Assembly: GCA_041649275.1 (NCBI GenBank)
Contig: JBAZNL010000005.1
Coordinates: forward strand, 23,260 to 87,259
Direction of reading: 5' to 3'
Source: Candidatus Izemoplasmatales bacterium
GTDB taxonomy: Bacteria > Bacillota_I > Bacilli_A > Izemoplasmatales > Hujiaoplasmataceae
DNA: 64,000 nt
Shown: one piece after another, positions 1 to 6,743 of the stretch
Layout of the letters: each line of letters starts with the position of its first letter
How positions within the stretch are numbered: position 1 is the stretch's first letter
Position numbers and translations under genes: made by a program
Notes under the pieces: model-generated
What the model saw: only the letters and a program-made list of their open reading frames with translations
The model's database searches: none
What the model was told of the DNA's origin: nothing

Positions 1-118
1 CGTCGGAATAGGTCGGGACGAGCGCGTTCAGCACCGTCGTCTTGCCGGCGTTCTTGGCATTGCCGACGATCGAGACGACGGTGTGGTCGCCGACCAGCCG
101 TCTCAGCCTTTCGATGAC
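1..118 (-). CDS. P-loop NTPase, N-terminal part only (lysine-operon accessory protein, KamB/KamC position)
   Basis: Only the first ~39 codons are inside the window; the gene continues beyond position 1. The translation contains a Walker A loop, VGNAKNAGKTT, about 20 residues in, so this is a nucleotide-binding protein. The frame overlaps the 3' end of kamA by about 16 bases. No ATG, GTG or TTG is visible just upstream of the Walker A in this frame, so the start is uncertain (a rare codon, or translation coupled to kamA). In lysine-fermentation clusters of other anaerobes, accessory ATPase and MutS-like genes lie next to kamA, and the position fits those. The role is inferred from context only. 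Confidence 0.55.
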
Positions 119-1368
119 CGTTCCCTTCTTTCGAGGTGCTTCGGCTCGATCGAAAGTCGCTTGCCCGCCAGCAGGCTTGAGACGCCGTCGTGCGGCTTCT
201 GGTTCGCGCAAAGCTCGCAGTCGCAGGTGTCGTCGTATTCGGCGGGCTCGGTGTAGGTGGTGATGACGCCCTCGTAGTTGCGCAGGACCGTGCGTGACGG
301 CGACATCGAGAGGACGTAGTTGGGCATCACCGGGATCTTCCCGCCGCCACCCGGGGCGTCGACGACGAAGGTCGGGACGCAGAAGCCTGAAACGTGGCCG
401 CGGAGGCCCTCGATGATCTCGATCCCCTTCGAGATCGGCGTGCGGAAATGCTCGATGCCCATCGAGAGGTCGCACTGGTAGATGTAGTAGGGACGGACGC
501 GCATCTGCGCAAGCCGCGTGACGAGCGTGCGCATGATGTTGACGCAGTCGTTCACGCCGCGGAGCAGGACCGACTGGTTGCCGAGCGGGATGCCGGCGTC
601 GGCGAGCTTCGCGATCGCCGCGGCCGATTCCGAGGTGATTTCGTTGTAGTGGTTGAAATGGGTGTTGACCCAGATCGGGTGGTACTTTCGAAGCATCGCG
701 ACGAGACCGTCGGTGATCCGGGAGGGGAGCACGACGGGCGTGCGCGTCCCGAGCCGGATGATCTCGACGTGGTCGATCTTGCGGAGTTCGGAGATGACCC
801 ACTCGAGCTTCTCGTCGGAAAGCAGAAGCACGTCGCCGCCGGAAAGCAGGACGTCCCGCACCTCGGGAGTCCTCCGGATGTAGTCGATCCCCTTCTCGAT
901 CCGCTCCTTCGTCGACTCGCCGTCCTTCTGTCCGGCGAAGCGGCGCCGCGTGCAGTGGCGGCAGTACATCCCGCACATGTCGGTGACGAGCAACAGGACG
1001 CGGTCGGGATAGCGGTGGGTGAGGCCGGGGACGGGCGAGTCCTTGTCCTCGTCGAGCGGGTCGGCCATGTCGACGGGGCTCACGTACAGTTCGCCGATCG
1101 ACGGGACCGACTGCAGGAGGACGGGATCGTCCGGATCGTCGGGATCGATCAGGGTGAGGTAGTAGGGGGTGATCGCCATCCGGAACTTGCCGAGGACGGC
1201 GCGAATGTCCTCCTCTTCCTTCGGGGTAAGGGCGATGTACTTCTTCAGCTGCTCGACGGAGGTGACGCGGTTTCGCACCTGCCACTTCCAGTCGTTCCAT
1301 TCGGCGTCCGTGACGTTCGGGAACAGGATCGCCTTGCGTTTCAGATAGCTGTCGTTCTTGACGAGCAT
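103..1368 (-). CDS. kamA: L-lysine 2,3-aminomutase
   Basis: 421 residues, full length for the family. This radical-SAM and PLP enzyme converts L-lysine to L-beta-lysine, the first step of lysine fermentation. The radical-SAM cluster motif CGMYCRHCTRRR (CxxxCxxC) lies near residue 130, followed by the glycine-rich SAM-binding stretch LLSGGDVLLL. C-terminal cysteines (CDCELC) match those seen in clostridial KamA. The ATG at 1368 is preceded by AAGGAG overlapping the end of kdd. It is the seventh gene of a minus-strand operon whose other members are the downstream enzymes of the same pathway. KamD and KamE (beta-lysine mutase) are not in the window and would be expected further left. Confidence 0.95.
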   Translation of the reverse strand: MLVKNDSYLKRKAILFPNVTDAEWNDWKWQVRNRVTSVEQLKKYIALTPKEEEDIRAVLGKFRMAITPYYLTLIDPDDPDDPVLLQSVPSIGELYVSPVDMADPLDEDKDSPVPGLTHRYPDRVLLLVTDMCGMYCRHCTRRRFAGQKDGESTKERIEKGIDYIRRTPEVRDVLLSGGDVLLLSDEKLEWVISELRKIDHVEIIRLGTRTPVVLPSRITDGLVAMLRKYHPIWVNTHFNHYNEITSESAAAIAKLADAGIPLGNQSVLLRGVNDCVNIMRTLVTRLAQMRVRPYYIYQCDLSMGIEHFRTPISKGIEIIEGLRGHVSGFCVPTFVVDAPGGGGKIPVMPNYVLSMSPSRTVLRNYEGVITTYTEPAEYDDTCDCELCANQKPHDGVSSLLAGKRLSIEPKHLERRERSSKG

Positions 1369-1374
1369 GGGGTG

Positions 1375-2415
1375 TCACTCCTTTCCGCCGTAGCGCTTCC
1401 GGAAGAGCCGGTAGAGCTCGGGCGATTTCCTGATGAGGTCGATCGTGAAGTCGGCGTGTCCGGCGGTGTAGCCGTTTCCGATCATCATCGTGGCGCCGCT
1501 GGCGACGCCTTCGGCGCCGAGCGCGGCACGCGAGAACGAGGTCGCCATCGAGAAGAAATAGACGATGCCGTCGTCCCTCGTGGGCAGGATCGAGGCCATC
1601 TCCGTACCGGCGACGTTCACCACGTTCACCGTCAGGTCGTACTTCCGTCCGCCGTTGGCCTCGAGCGCCTTCCGGTAGACGTCCATCGGGTCGCGGGCGT
1701 CGGCGACGACGATCTCGTCGCAGGCGTGCAGTGCTTCGAGTTCGGGCAGCTGCTTGAGGTCGTTCACGACCCCGACGACGTGTCCTTCGGGACCGGCGTC
1801 GAGTTTCGCCTGAAATGCGCAGAGCACGCCCGACTTGCCCGAGGCGCCGAGGATCAGGACGGATGAACCGGGATTCACGAGCCGATGCACCTGCGCCGGC
1901 GCGCCGGCGACGTCGAGCGCGGACATCACGACCTTCTGGTCGAGGTCGGCGGGAATCTTCGCGTAGATGCCGGTGGAAAACAGGATCGCGTCGGCGTCGA
2001 CGTCGACCTGGTCGTTCTCCATGTGGATCTTCCTGATCGAACGGATCGAGAGCGGCGTGAGCGAGAGCGACACGAGCGTCGCGATCCGGTCGCCCGGCTT
2101 CGCCTTGCCGGGGAAGGCGGACCCGACCTCCCTGACCGTCCCGAGAAGCATCCCCCCGGATCCGGTCACGGGATTCTGGAGTTTCCCGCGCCGCGTGACG
2201 ATGTCCATGATCATCTCAGCCATCTTCTTCTCGTCGCCGCCGCAGGCTCCCATGATCTGGTGGAAGCTCGCGGAATCGACGTTGAGCGTCTCGACGGCGA
2301 TCAGGAGTTCGTTCTCGCGGATCGGCAGGCGGTTGTCGAGGACGTCCGCCGCCTGGGGCAACGCCCCGGCGGGCGACAGGACGCGGTGCGTCCCGTAAGG
2401 ACATGGTTTCGTCAT
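1375..2415 (-). CDS. kdd: L-erythro-3,5-diaminohexanoate dehydrogenase
   Basis: 346 residues, the usual size. Kdd oxidatively deaminates 3,5-diaminohexanoate to 3-keto-5-aminohexanoate with NAD(P). The sequence has a Rossmann nucleotide-binding region (VLILGASGKSGVLCA, near residue 190) and the conserved N-terminal segment seen in Kdd (GTHRVLSPAGALPQAA). The ATG at 2415 overlaps the kce stop by four bases (ATGA), so the two genes are translationally coupled. Assignment rests on family resemblance and on the exact operon neighbours kce and kamA. Confidence 0.92.
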   Translation of the reverse strand: MTKPCPYGTHRVLSPAGALPQAADVLDNRLPIRENELLIAVETLNVDSASFHQIMGACGGDEKKMAEMIMDIVTRRGKLQNPVTGSGGMLLGTVREVGSAFPGKAKPGDRIATLVSLSLTPLSIRSIRKIHMENDQVDVDADAILFSTGIYAKIPADLDQKVVMSALDVAGAPAQVHRLVNPGSSVLILGASGKSGVLCAFQAKLDAGPEGHVVGVVNDLKQLPELEALHACDEIVVADARDPMDVYRKALEANGGRKYDLTVNVVNVAGTEMASILPTRDDGIVYFFSMATSFSRAALGAEGVASGATMMIGNGYTAGHADFTIDLIRKSPELYRLFRKRYGGKE

Positions 2416-3239
2416 CGTCTTCCCTCCATTCCCAGGATCCTCCGCGCCTCGACGGGCGTGGCGACGCGGCGTCCGTGGCGGACCGCCATCGCCGCGACCT
2501 TGGCGACGAGCTGCGCGTTCGAGGATGCGAGCACGCCCTTCTCGACGTACAGGTTGTCCTCGAGGCCGACGCGGACGTGGCCGCCGTCGGCGATCGCGAG
2601 TTCCGCGAGCGGAAACTCGTACCTACCGATGCCGGCGACGCTGTAGGTGGCGTCCGCCGGGATGCTTTCGCGGAGGAAGCGGAAGTCGCGTTCCTCGCCG
2701 GTCATCCCGCCGTTCACGCCGAGCACGAACGAGAAGTGGAAGGGCGGCTTGACGAATCCCTTCCGCGCGAGCCGGAGGACGGTGTCCACGTGCCCCTTCT
2801 CGAAACATTCGAGCTCCTTCGCGACGTGCGCGTCCTGGAGCGCCTTCGCGAAGGCGATGATGTCGTTCTCGGTGTTGACGAAGATGTCGTCGCCGCCGAA
2901 GTTGAGCGTACCGCAGTCGAGCGTCGCCATCTCCGGGGAAAGCGAGACCGGCTGGAGCCGTTCGGCGCGTGACATCCCGACGGCGCCGCCGGTCGAGACC
3001 TGGACGATGACGTCCGGCGCGGCGGCGCGGATCGCCTCGATGATCTCCCGGAAGCGCGCGGCGTCCTGGGTCGGACGGCCGTCGTCGGTGCGGGCGTGCA
3101 GATGGATCACGGAGGCCCCCGCCTCCGCCGCACCCCGGGCCGCCTCGGCCAGTTCGGCGACGGTGTAGGGGACCGCCGGGTTCTGTTCCTTGGTCACTTC
3201 CGCGCCGGTGACGGCGCAGGTGATGATGAGCGGTTCCAA
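2412..3239 (-). CDS. kce: 3-keto-5-aminohexanoate cleavage enzyme
   Basis: 275 residues, a BKACE (DUF849) family TIM barrel. Kce condenses 3-keto-5-aminohexanoate with acetyl-CoA to give 3-aminobutyryl-CoA and acetoacetate. Visible family signatures are the N-terminal PLIITCAVTGAEVTK, the zinc-ligand histidine pair in SVIHLHARTDDG, and the central stretch LDCGTLNFGGDD with an acidic residue after the glycines. It lies between kal and kdd with four-base overlap or spacing, matching the order found in other lysine fermenters. Confidence 0.94.
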   Translation of the reverse strand: MEPLIITCAVTGAEVTKEQNPAVPYTVAELAEAARGAAEAGASVIHLHARTDDGRPTQDAARFREIIEAIRAAAPDVIVQVSTGGAVGMSRAERLQPVSLSPEMATLDCGTLNFGGDDIFVNTENDIIAFAKALQDAHVAKELECFEKGHVDTVLRLARKGFVKPPFHFSFVLGVNGGMTGEERDFRFLRESIPADATYSVAGIGRYEFPLAELAIADGGHVRVGLEDNLYVEKGVLASSNAQLVAKVAAMAVRHGRRVATPVEARRILGMEGRR

Positions 3240-3243
3240 GGCT

Positions 3244-3627
3244 TCAGCCCTGCCGCTGGCAGCCCTTCGGGACGACGCAGGTGCCGACCGCGGTGACGCA
3301 GAGGATCGGCTCCTCGAGGGCGTCGGCGGCCGACGCCGAGAGGTCGGGACGGGCGGCGACGACCTTATGGAGCGCGAAGGCCATCTTGCGCGAGGTGTTC
3401 CCGACGGCGACGATCTCGGCAGTGACCTCGACGAAGTCGCCGGCGCGGAGGGGCGCGAGGAACTCGACCGATTCGTAGGCGCGGAAGAGACCCTCGTCGC
3501 CGTCGTGGCGGATCAGGAGTTCGGTGGCGGCGTCGCCGAAGAGGGCGAGCGCCTTCGCGCCGTCGACGAGGTTTCCGCCGTAATGGGCGTCCTGTTGGGA
3601 AAGACGCATCCTGAGTGTCGTTTTCAT
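3244..3627 (-). CDS. kal: 3-aminobutyryl-CoA ammonia-lyase
   Basis: 127 residues, a single hot-dog domain as expected for Kal. The enzyme removes ammonia from 3-aminobutyryl-CoA to give crotonyl-CoA. The N-terminal sequence LRMRLSQQDAHYGGNLVDGA carries the acidic residue and HYGG motif typical of the family. Its start overlaps the end of the CoA-transferase beta subunit by four bases. Crotonyl-CoA then enters butyrate formation; no butyryl-CoA dehydrogenase is in the window. Confidence 0.92.
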   Translation of the reverse strand: MKTTLRMRLSQQDAHYGGNLVDGAKALALFGDAATELLIRHDGDEGLFRAYESVEFLAPLRAGDFVEVTAEIVAVGNTSRKMAFALHKVVAARPDLSASAADALEEPILCVTAVGTCVVPKGCQRQG

Positions 3628-4274
3628 GCCTTTTCGACTCCTTTCATGGGGACGACGCCGTCGACTCGAAGCGGCGCTTCGGTGAGGGCGACGACTTCCG
3701 CGACCGTATGGTCGGGATGGACTTCAAGCAGCCGGAGGCCGCCTTCCTCGACGGCGATCACGGCGAGTTCGGTGACGATCAGGTCGACCTCGCGGCGCGC
3801 CGTGAGCGGAAGCGCGCACCTCTTCAGGATCTTCGGCCTGCCGTTGTTGGTGTGGGTCGTGGCGACGATGACCTTCTTCGCGCCGACGACGAGGTCCATC
3901 GCCCCGCCCATCCCGGGGACCTTCTTGCCCGGGATGATCCAGGACGCGAGCGAACCTTCGGCGTCCACCTCGAGGGCGCCGAGGACGGTGACGTCGACGT
4001 GGCCGCCGCGGATGATCGAGAACGAGAGCGTCGAATCGAAGAACGAGCCTCCCGGGACGATCGTTGCGTGCTGGCCGCCGGCGTTGCAGGAACCGGTCGG
4101 GGTTTCCGAGAGCGGTCCGATCCCGATGATGCCGTTCTCGCTCTGGAGCGTGACGCGCCTGTCCTTCGGGATGAAGTCGGCGACGAGGGTCGGCGTGCCG
4201 ATGCCGAGGTTGACGAGGTCGCCGTCCTCGAGTTCGAGGGCGATGCGGCGGGCGATGACGAACTTGTCTTCCAT
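3624..4274 (-). CDS. ctfB: Butyrate/acetoacetate CoA-transferase, beta subunit
   Basis: 216 residues, a class I CoA-transferase small subunit (AtoA/CtfB type). The motif SENGIIGIGP near residue 45 contains the catalytic glutamate of the beta subunit, and GLRLLEVHP and GGAMDLVVGAK are also family stretches. With the adjacent alpha subunit it moves CoA between acetoacetate and butyrate or acetate, closing the lysine fermentation cycle. It starts at an ATG with a short spacer after the alpha gene. The substrate is inferred from the pathway context. Confidence 0.9.
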   Translation of the reverse strand: MEDKFVIARRIALELEDGDLVNLGIGTPTLVADFIPKDRRVTLQSENGIIGIGPLSETPTGSCNAGGQHATIVPGGSFFDSTLSFSIIRGGHVDVTVLGALEVDAEGSLASWIIPGKKVPGMGGAMDLVVGAKKVIVATTHTNNGRPKILKRCALPLTARREVDLIVTELAVIAVEEGGLRLLEVHPDHTVAEVVALTEAPLRVDGVVPMKGVEKA

Positions 4275-4278
4275 GGCC

Positions 4279-4920
4279 TCAGTCCTCCAGAACGTAATCG
4301 ACGAGCGGGTGGGGGACCACGACGTACTCGGGGTCGAGGGCGTCCTTGATCTCGTACGGTTCGGCCAGAACGACGGCCGCGGCCGTCGCCATCACCGGAT
4401 TGAAGTTGCGCTGCGAGCCGCGGAAGGAAAGGTTCCCGAAGCGGTCGGCGATCGCGCCGCCGAGAAGGGCGACGTCGGCGCCGAGCGGCTCCTCGAAGAG
4501 CCATTCGCGCCCGTTCGCCTCGATCGTGCGCTTGCCTTCCTGGACGACGGTGCCGAGCCCGGTCGGGGTGAGCACGCCGCCGAGACCGGCGCCGTGGGCG
4601 CGGATCCGTTCGGCGAGCGTCCCCTGGGGGACGAGCTCGACCTTCATCGAACCCTCCTGCATCATCCTTCCGGCGGACGGATTGGTGCCGATGTGCGAAG
4701 CGATCAGCTTCTTCACGCGGCCGGCGACGATCAGGCGGCCGACGCCGCGATCCTCCCAGCCGCCGTCGTTGGCGATCACGACGAGGTCCTTCGCGCCCGA
4801 GGCGAGGAGGGCCGAGACGAGCCGTTCCGGCGATCCGTTGGCGAGAAAACCGCCGACCATGACGGTCATCCCGTCGCGGAAGAAGCGTCCGAGTTCATGC
4901 GATGTCAGAAAACCTCTCAT
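4279..4920 (-). CDS. ctfA: Butyrate/acetoacetate CoA-transferase, alpha subunit
   Basis: 213 residues, AtoD/CtfA type. The glycine-rich CoA-binding stretch MVGGFLANGSPERL is near residue 21 and the family motif GADVALLGGAIADRFGNLSF lies at about residues 147-166. It forms the heterodimeric transferase with the following beta subunit; the two genes are four bases apart. Its ATG follows the stop of the MaoC-like gene almost directly, so it belongs to the same transcript. Confidence 0.9.
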   Translation of the reverse strand: MRGFLTSHELGRFFRDGMTVMVGGFLANGSPERLVSALLASGAKDLVVIANDGGWEDRGVGRLIVAGRVKKLIASHIGTNPSAGRMMQEGSMKVELVPQGTLAERIRAHGAGLGGVLTPTGLGTVVQEGKRTIEANGREWLFEEPLGADVALLGGAIADRFGNLSFRGSQRNFNPVMATAAAVVLAEPYEIKDALDPEYVVVPHPLVDYVLED

Positions 4921-4921
4921 G

Positions 4922-5344
4922 CTATTCCCCCTTCGGCGGCATGATCACGGCTTCGCCGACGATCACCGTCTCGCCCTTCTGGTTGACCGCGACCGTATCG
5001 AGGATCACGCGGTTCTTCTCCGGAATCAGCTCGCGCACCGTCACCGTCGCGGTGACCGCGTCGCCGAGATAGACCGGCTTCGTAAACTTGAGCGTCTGGT
5101 GGGTGTAGATGCTGCCGAGCCCGGGCAGCTCGGTGCCGAGGATCGCGCTGAAGAGCGAGCCGACGAGCATGCCGTGGACGATGCGCGCGCCGAAGACCGT
5201 GTCCTTCGCGTACGCTTCGTCCATGTGGGCGGGATTATGGTCGCCCGACACCGCCGCGAAACCGGCGACGTCCGCTTCCGTAAACGATTTCGAGAGCGAC
5301 GCGGTGTCGCCCACGCGCAGGGTTTCGATCGTCTTTCGATTCAT
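4922..5344 (-). CDS. MaoC-like (R)-specific enoyl-CoA hydratase
   Basis: 140 residues, one hot-dog domain. The MaoC/PhaJ hydratase motif FAAVSGDHNPAHMDEAYA, with the Asp-His catalytic pair, is near residues 30-48, followed by RIVHGMLVGSLFS. It would interconvert crotonyl-CoA and 3-hydroxybutyryl-CoA. A longer open frame extends upstream to 5524, but the ATG at 5344 is chosen because AAGGAGGCGG sits just before it and the longer version would run through the riboswitch. It is the first gene of the lysine operon, directly behind the riboswitch terminator. Its precise part in lysine fermentation is inferred. Confidence 0.85.
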   Translation of the reverse strand: MNRKTIETLRVGDTASLSKSFTEADVAGFAAVSGDHNPAHMDEAYAKDTVFGARIVHGMLVGSLFSAILGTELPGLGSIYTHQTLKFTKPVYLGDAVTATVTVRELIPEKNRVILDTVAVNQKGETVIVGEAVIMPPKGE

Positions 5345-5361
5345 GGATATCCGCCTCCTTG

Positions 5362-5398
5362 AAAAAAATAAAGCCGTCATGTCGTAACCATGACAGCT
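5362..5398 (-). terminator. Riboswitch-controlled intrinsic terminator
   Basis: A 10-bp stem (5389-5398 with 5372-5381, one G-U pair), a 7-nt loop and a run of U interrupted once (TTATTTTTTT on the minus strand) lie between the aptamer and the first gene. The 5' arm (AGCTGTCATG) is also the 3' strand of the lysine aptamer's closing stem, so the two structures exclude each other. Confidence 0.85.
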
Positions 5399-5580
5399 CT
5401 TCATCCGAACGATGACAGCGGCGGAAACGTGGGGTCCGACGCCTGGCGCGGCCGGACGGACCCGGTCGTGCCACCGACGACGTCGCCCTTCGGCCGACGC
5501 GTCCGGGATCCGTCCCGTTCGCATCGCCGGCCTACCCGCGACGCCGCACCTCTGCGATGCGATGCAGTTTTATCGATGCC
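5389..5580 (-). promoter_or_regulatory. Lysine riboswitch (L box), predicted lysine-ON
   Basis: The leader between the promoter and maoC carries the conserved blocks of the lysine aptamer in order: AGAGGTGC (5553-5546), GGCCGAAGGG (5495-5486), a first GCTGTCA (5419-5413) and a second GAAGAGCTGTCATGG near the 3' end, all at spacings like the B. subtilis lysC leader. The P1 stem can be drawn as 5559-5552 with 5389-5396 (one wobble, one mismatch). That 3' strand is the left arm of the terminator, so lysine-stabilised P1 would prevent termination. This is seen by eye; no covariance model was run. Confidence 0.9.
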
Positions 5581-5586
5581 GTAACC

Positions 5587-5615
5587 ATCATAACACGGGG
5601 TGAAAGCGTTGTCAA
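5587..5615 (-). promoter_or_regulatory. Sigma-A promoter of the lysine fermentation operon
   Basis: On the minus strand TTGACA (5615-5610), a 17-bp spacer and TATGAT (5592-5587) form a near-consensus promoter. Transcription would begin near 5580 and give a leader of about 235 nt before the first gene, which holds the lysine riboswitch. Confidence 0.9.
5601..5614. promoter_or_regulatory. Catabolite-responsive (cre-like) operator over the -35
   Basis: TGAAAGCGTTGTCA (plus strand) fits the degenerate CcpA consensus TGWNANCGNTNWCA at every fixed position and overlaps the -35 element and spacer of the lysine operon promoter. A repressor bound here would block RNA polymerase, so the operon is probably under carbon catabolite repression as well as lysine control. 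No ccpA gene is in the window. Confidence 0.7.
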
Positions 5616-6217
5616 CTGCGCGCAGGCGCAAAAGGAAGGCGGAACGGTCCGCCGGAACCGTTCCGCCTGTGACGCCAGATGACGTGGGCGAGGGGTGAAG
5701 CAAAGCGATCGTGATGCGATGACGTCGGACGTGCTCTGGGTACTGACGATGGATCGATGCTGAAGCGTTCCCTGGATCGTGTTCGGTGGTTCGCTTGCGA
5801 GATTCTCCGGCGGCCGGGTCGGAAGATTCCCGACGGTGCGATCGACGTTCAAGCGATTGATCTGGAAAAGCCAAACCATGGATCGTTCCGAAACAGATGC
5901 GTTCTGGTTCTGGATCGTCATCCGGTTCCCCTCGTGAGGACTTGCGACCGCGGGCCCCCCCGCGGTTTGTCGTGAAGCGAGAAGCGACGTGGATCCTTGC
6001 ATGATGCGATCGTCCGACGGGGATGCGGAGGCACCCCTCGACTCTCTTATACCAAACCTTTTCGGAAAAATCCATACCTTTGCGCAAAAAAGTTGCGTGG
6101 ACGGCGAGATTCGTATCATAGATACGATCGCGACGGTCGCAAATTCACGGAAACGCCGCGACGGCCCCGCACGCGACCCGACGGGATCGAAGGATGGACG
6201 GTTTTCACCGAATGGCG
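5616..6217. other. ~600-bp gene-poor intergenic region
   Basis: No convincing protein gene. Long open frames run through it on the minus strand, but they cross hairpins and the lysine promoter and show no recognisable domain. The visible structure is a GC hairpin at 5951-5966 region (ACCGCGGG/CCCGCGGT), a perfect 12-bp hairpin at 5637-5668, and a possible minus-strand promoter with an extended -10 (TTTGGTATAAG, around 6046-6056). A small open frame from the ATG at 5921 with a GAGGGGA ribosome site exists but looks non-coding. A structured RNA transcribed from ~6040 to ~5630 is possible. Confidence 0.5.
5637..5668 (-). terminator. Perfect 12-bp hairpin, possible terminator
   Basis: Arms AGGCGGAACGGT and ACCGTTCCGCCT with an 8-nt loop. 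On the minus strand the hairpin is followed by TCCTTTTGCG, a weak U tract, just upstream of the lysine promoter. It may end a transcript coming from the gap to its right. Confidence 0.5.
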
Positions 6218-6246
6218 AAGACAATCCGCTCGTCATTTGGTATAAT
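6218..6246 (+). promoter_or_regulatory. Extended -10 promoter of guaD
   Basis: TATAAT at 6241-6246 is preceded by TGG, giving an extended -10 (TTTGGTATAATG). The -35 is weak (AAGACA at 6218). The same extended -10 string stands before the minus-strand gene starting at 39446. Confidence 0.7.
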
Positions 6247-6280
6247 GTAAGCGCAACCATGAACCGAAAGGGTGAACCGC

Positions 6281-6736
6281 ATGAACAAGTACATGAAGAC
6301 CGCGATCCGCGAAGCCGAAAAGGGCATCGCGGTCAATGACGGCGGGCCGTTCGGCGCCGTCGTCGTGAAGGACGGGAAGATCGTCGCCAAGGGCCACAAC
6401 CGCGTCGTCGTCTCGCACGACCCGACCGCCCACGGCGAGATCGTCGCGATCCGCCGCGCCTCGAAGAAGCTCGGCACCTTCGACCTCTCGGGATGCGAAC
6501 TCTACAGCACCGCCGAGCCCTGCCCGATGTGTCTCTGGGCGATCTACTGGGCGAACATCGGGAATGTCTACTACGGCTGCACCGTCGCCGACACCGAGAA
6601 GATCGGTTTCCGCGACATGGAGTTCTACAAGATGTCGAAGAAGGCGCTCCAGCAGAAGATGACGATGATCGACCGCGACGAATGCCTTTCGCTTTTCGAC
6701 CAGTACAACCGGCTCGAAGCCAAGACGAACTACTGA
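6281..6736 (+). CDS. guaD: Guanine deaminase (cytidine-deaminase fold)
   Basis: 151 residues. Zinc-ligand motifs are HGEIVAI and PCPMCLWAIYWA; the latter, with CAIYWA-like context, is typical of bacterial GuaD rather than the tRNA deaminase TadA. Guanine deaminase turns guanine into xanthine, feeding the purine operon further right. The family's usual HAE is HGE here. The ATG at 6281 is chosen because AAAGGG lies eight bases upstream; a GTG nine bases earlier is also in frame. It is followed after seven bases by the malic enzyme gene. Confidence 0.85.
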   Translation: MNKYMKTAIREAEKGIAVNDGGPFGAVVVKDGKIVAKGHNRVVVSHDPTAHGEIVAIRRASKKLGTFDLSGCELYSTAEPCPMCLWAIYWANIGNVYYGCTVADTEKIGFRDMEFYKMSKKALQQKMTMIDRDECLSLFDQYNRLEAKTNY

Positions 6737-6743
6737 GGGACCC

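Noticed and set aside
394..1866. Long plus-strand open frame of 490 codons opposite kamA and kdd
   Set aside because: It is the antisense shadow of GC-rich genes: Arg/Val/Asp-rich, no domain, no ribosome site.
5946..5972. GC-rich hairpin (ACCGCGGG/CCCGCGGT) as a terminator
   Set aside because: It has a strong stem but only a three-base T run behind it and no gene ending nearby.
5401..6260. Minus-strand open frames of 228 and 242 codons across the intergenic gap
   Set aside because: They pass through the lysine promoter, the riboswitch or a perfect hairpin and have no recognisable protein pattern; GC-rich sequence keeps frames open by chance.
6281..6736. tRNA adenosine deaminase TadA
   Set aside because: The PCPMCLWAIYWA context and the neighbouring purine genes fit guanine deaminase better; TadA usually has PCxMCxGA with a different C-terminal part.
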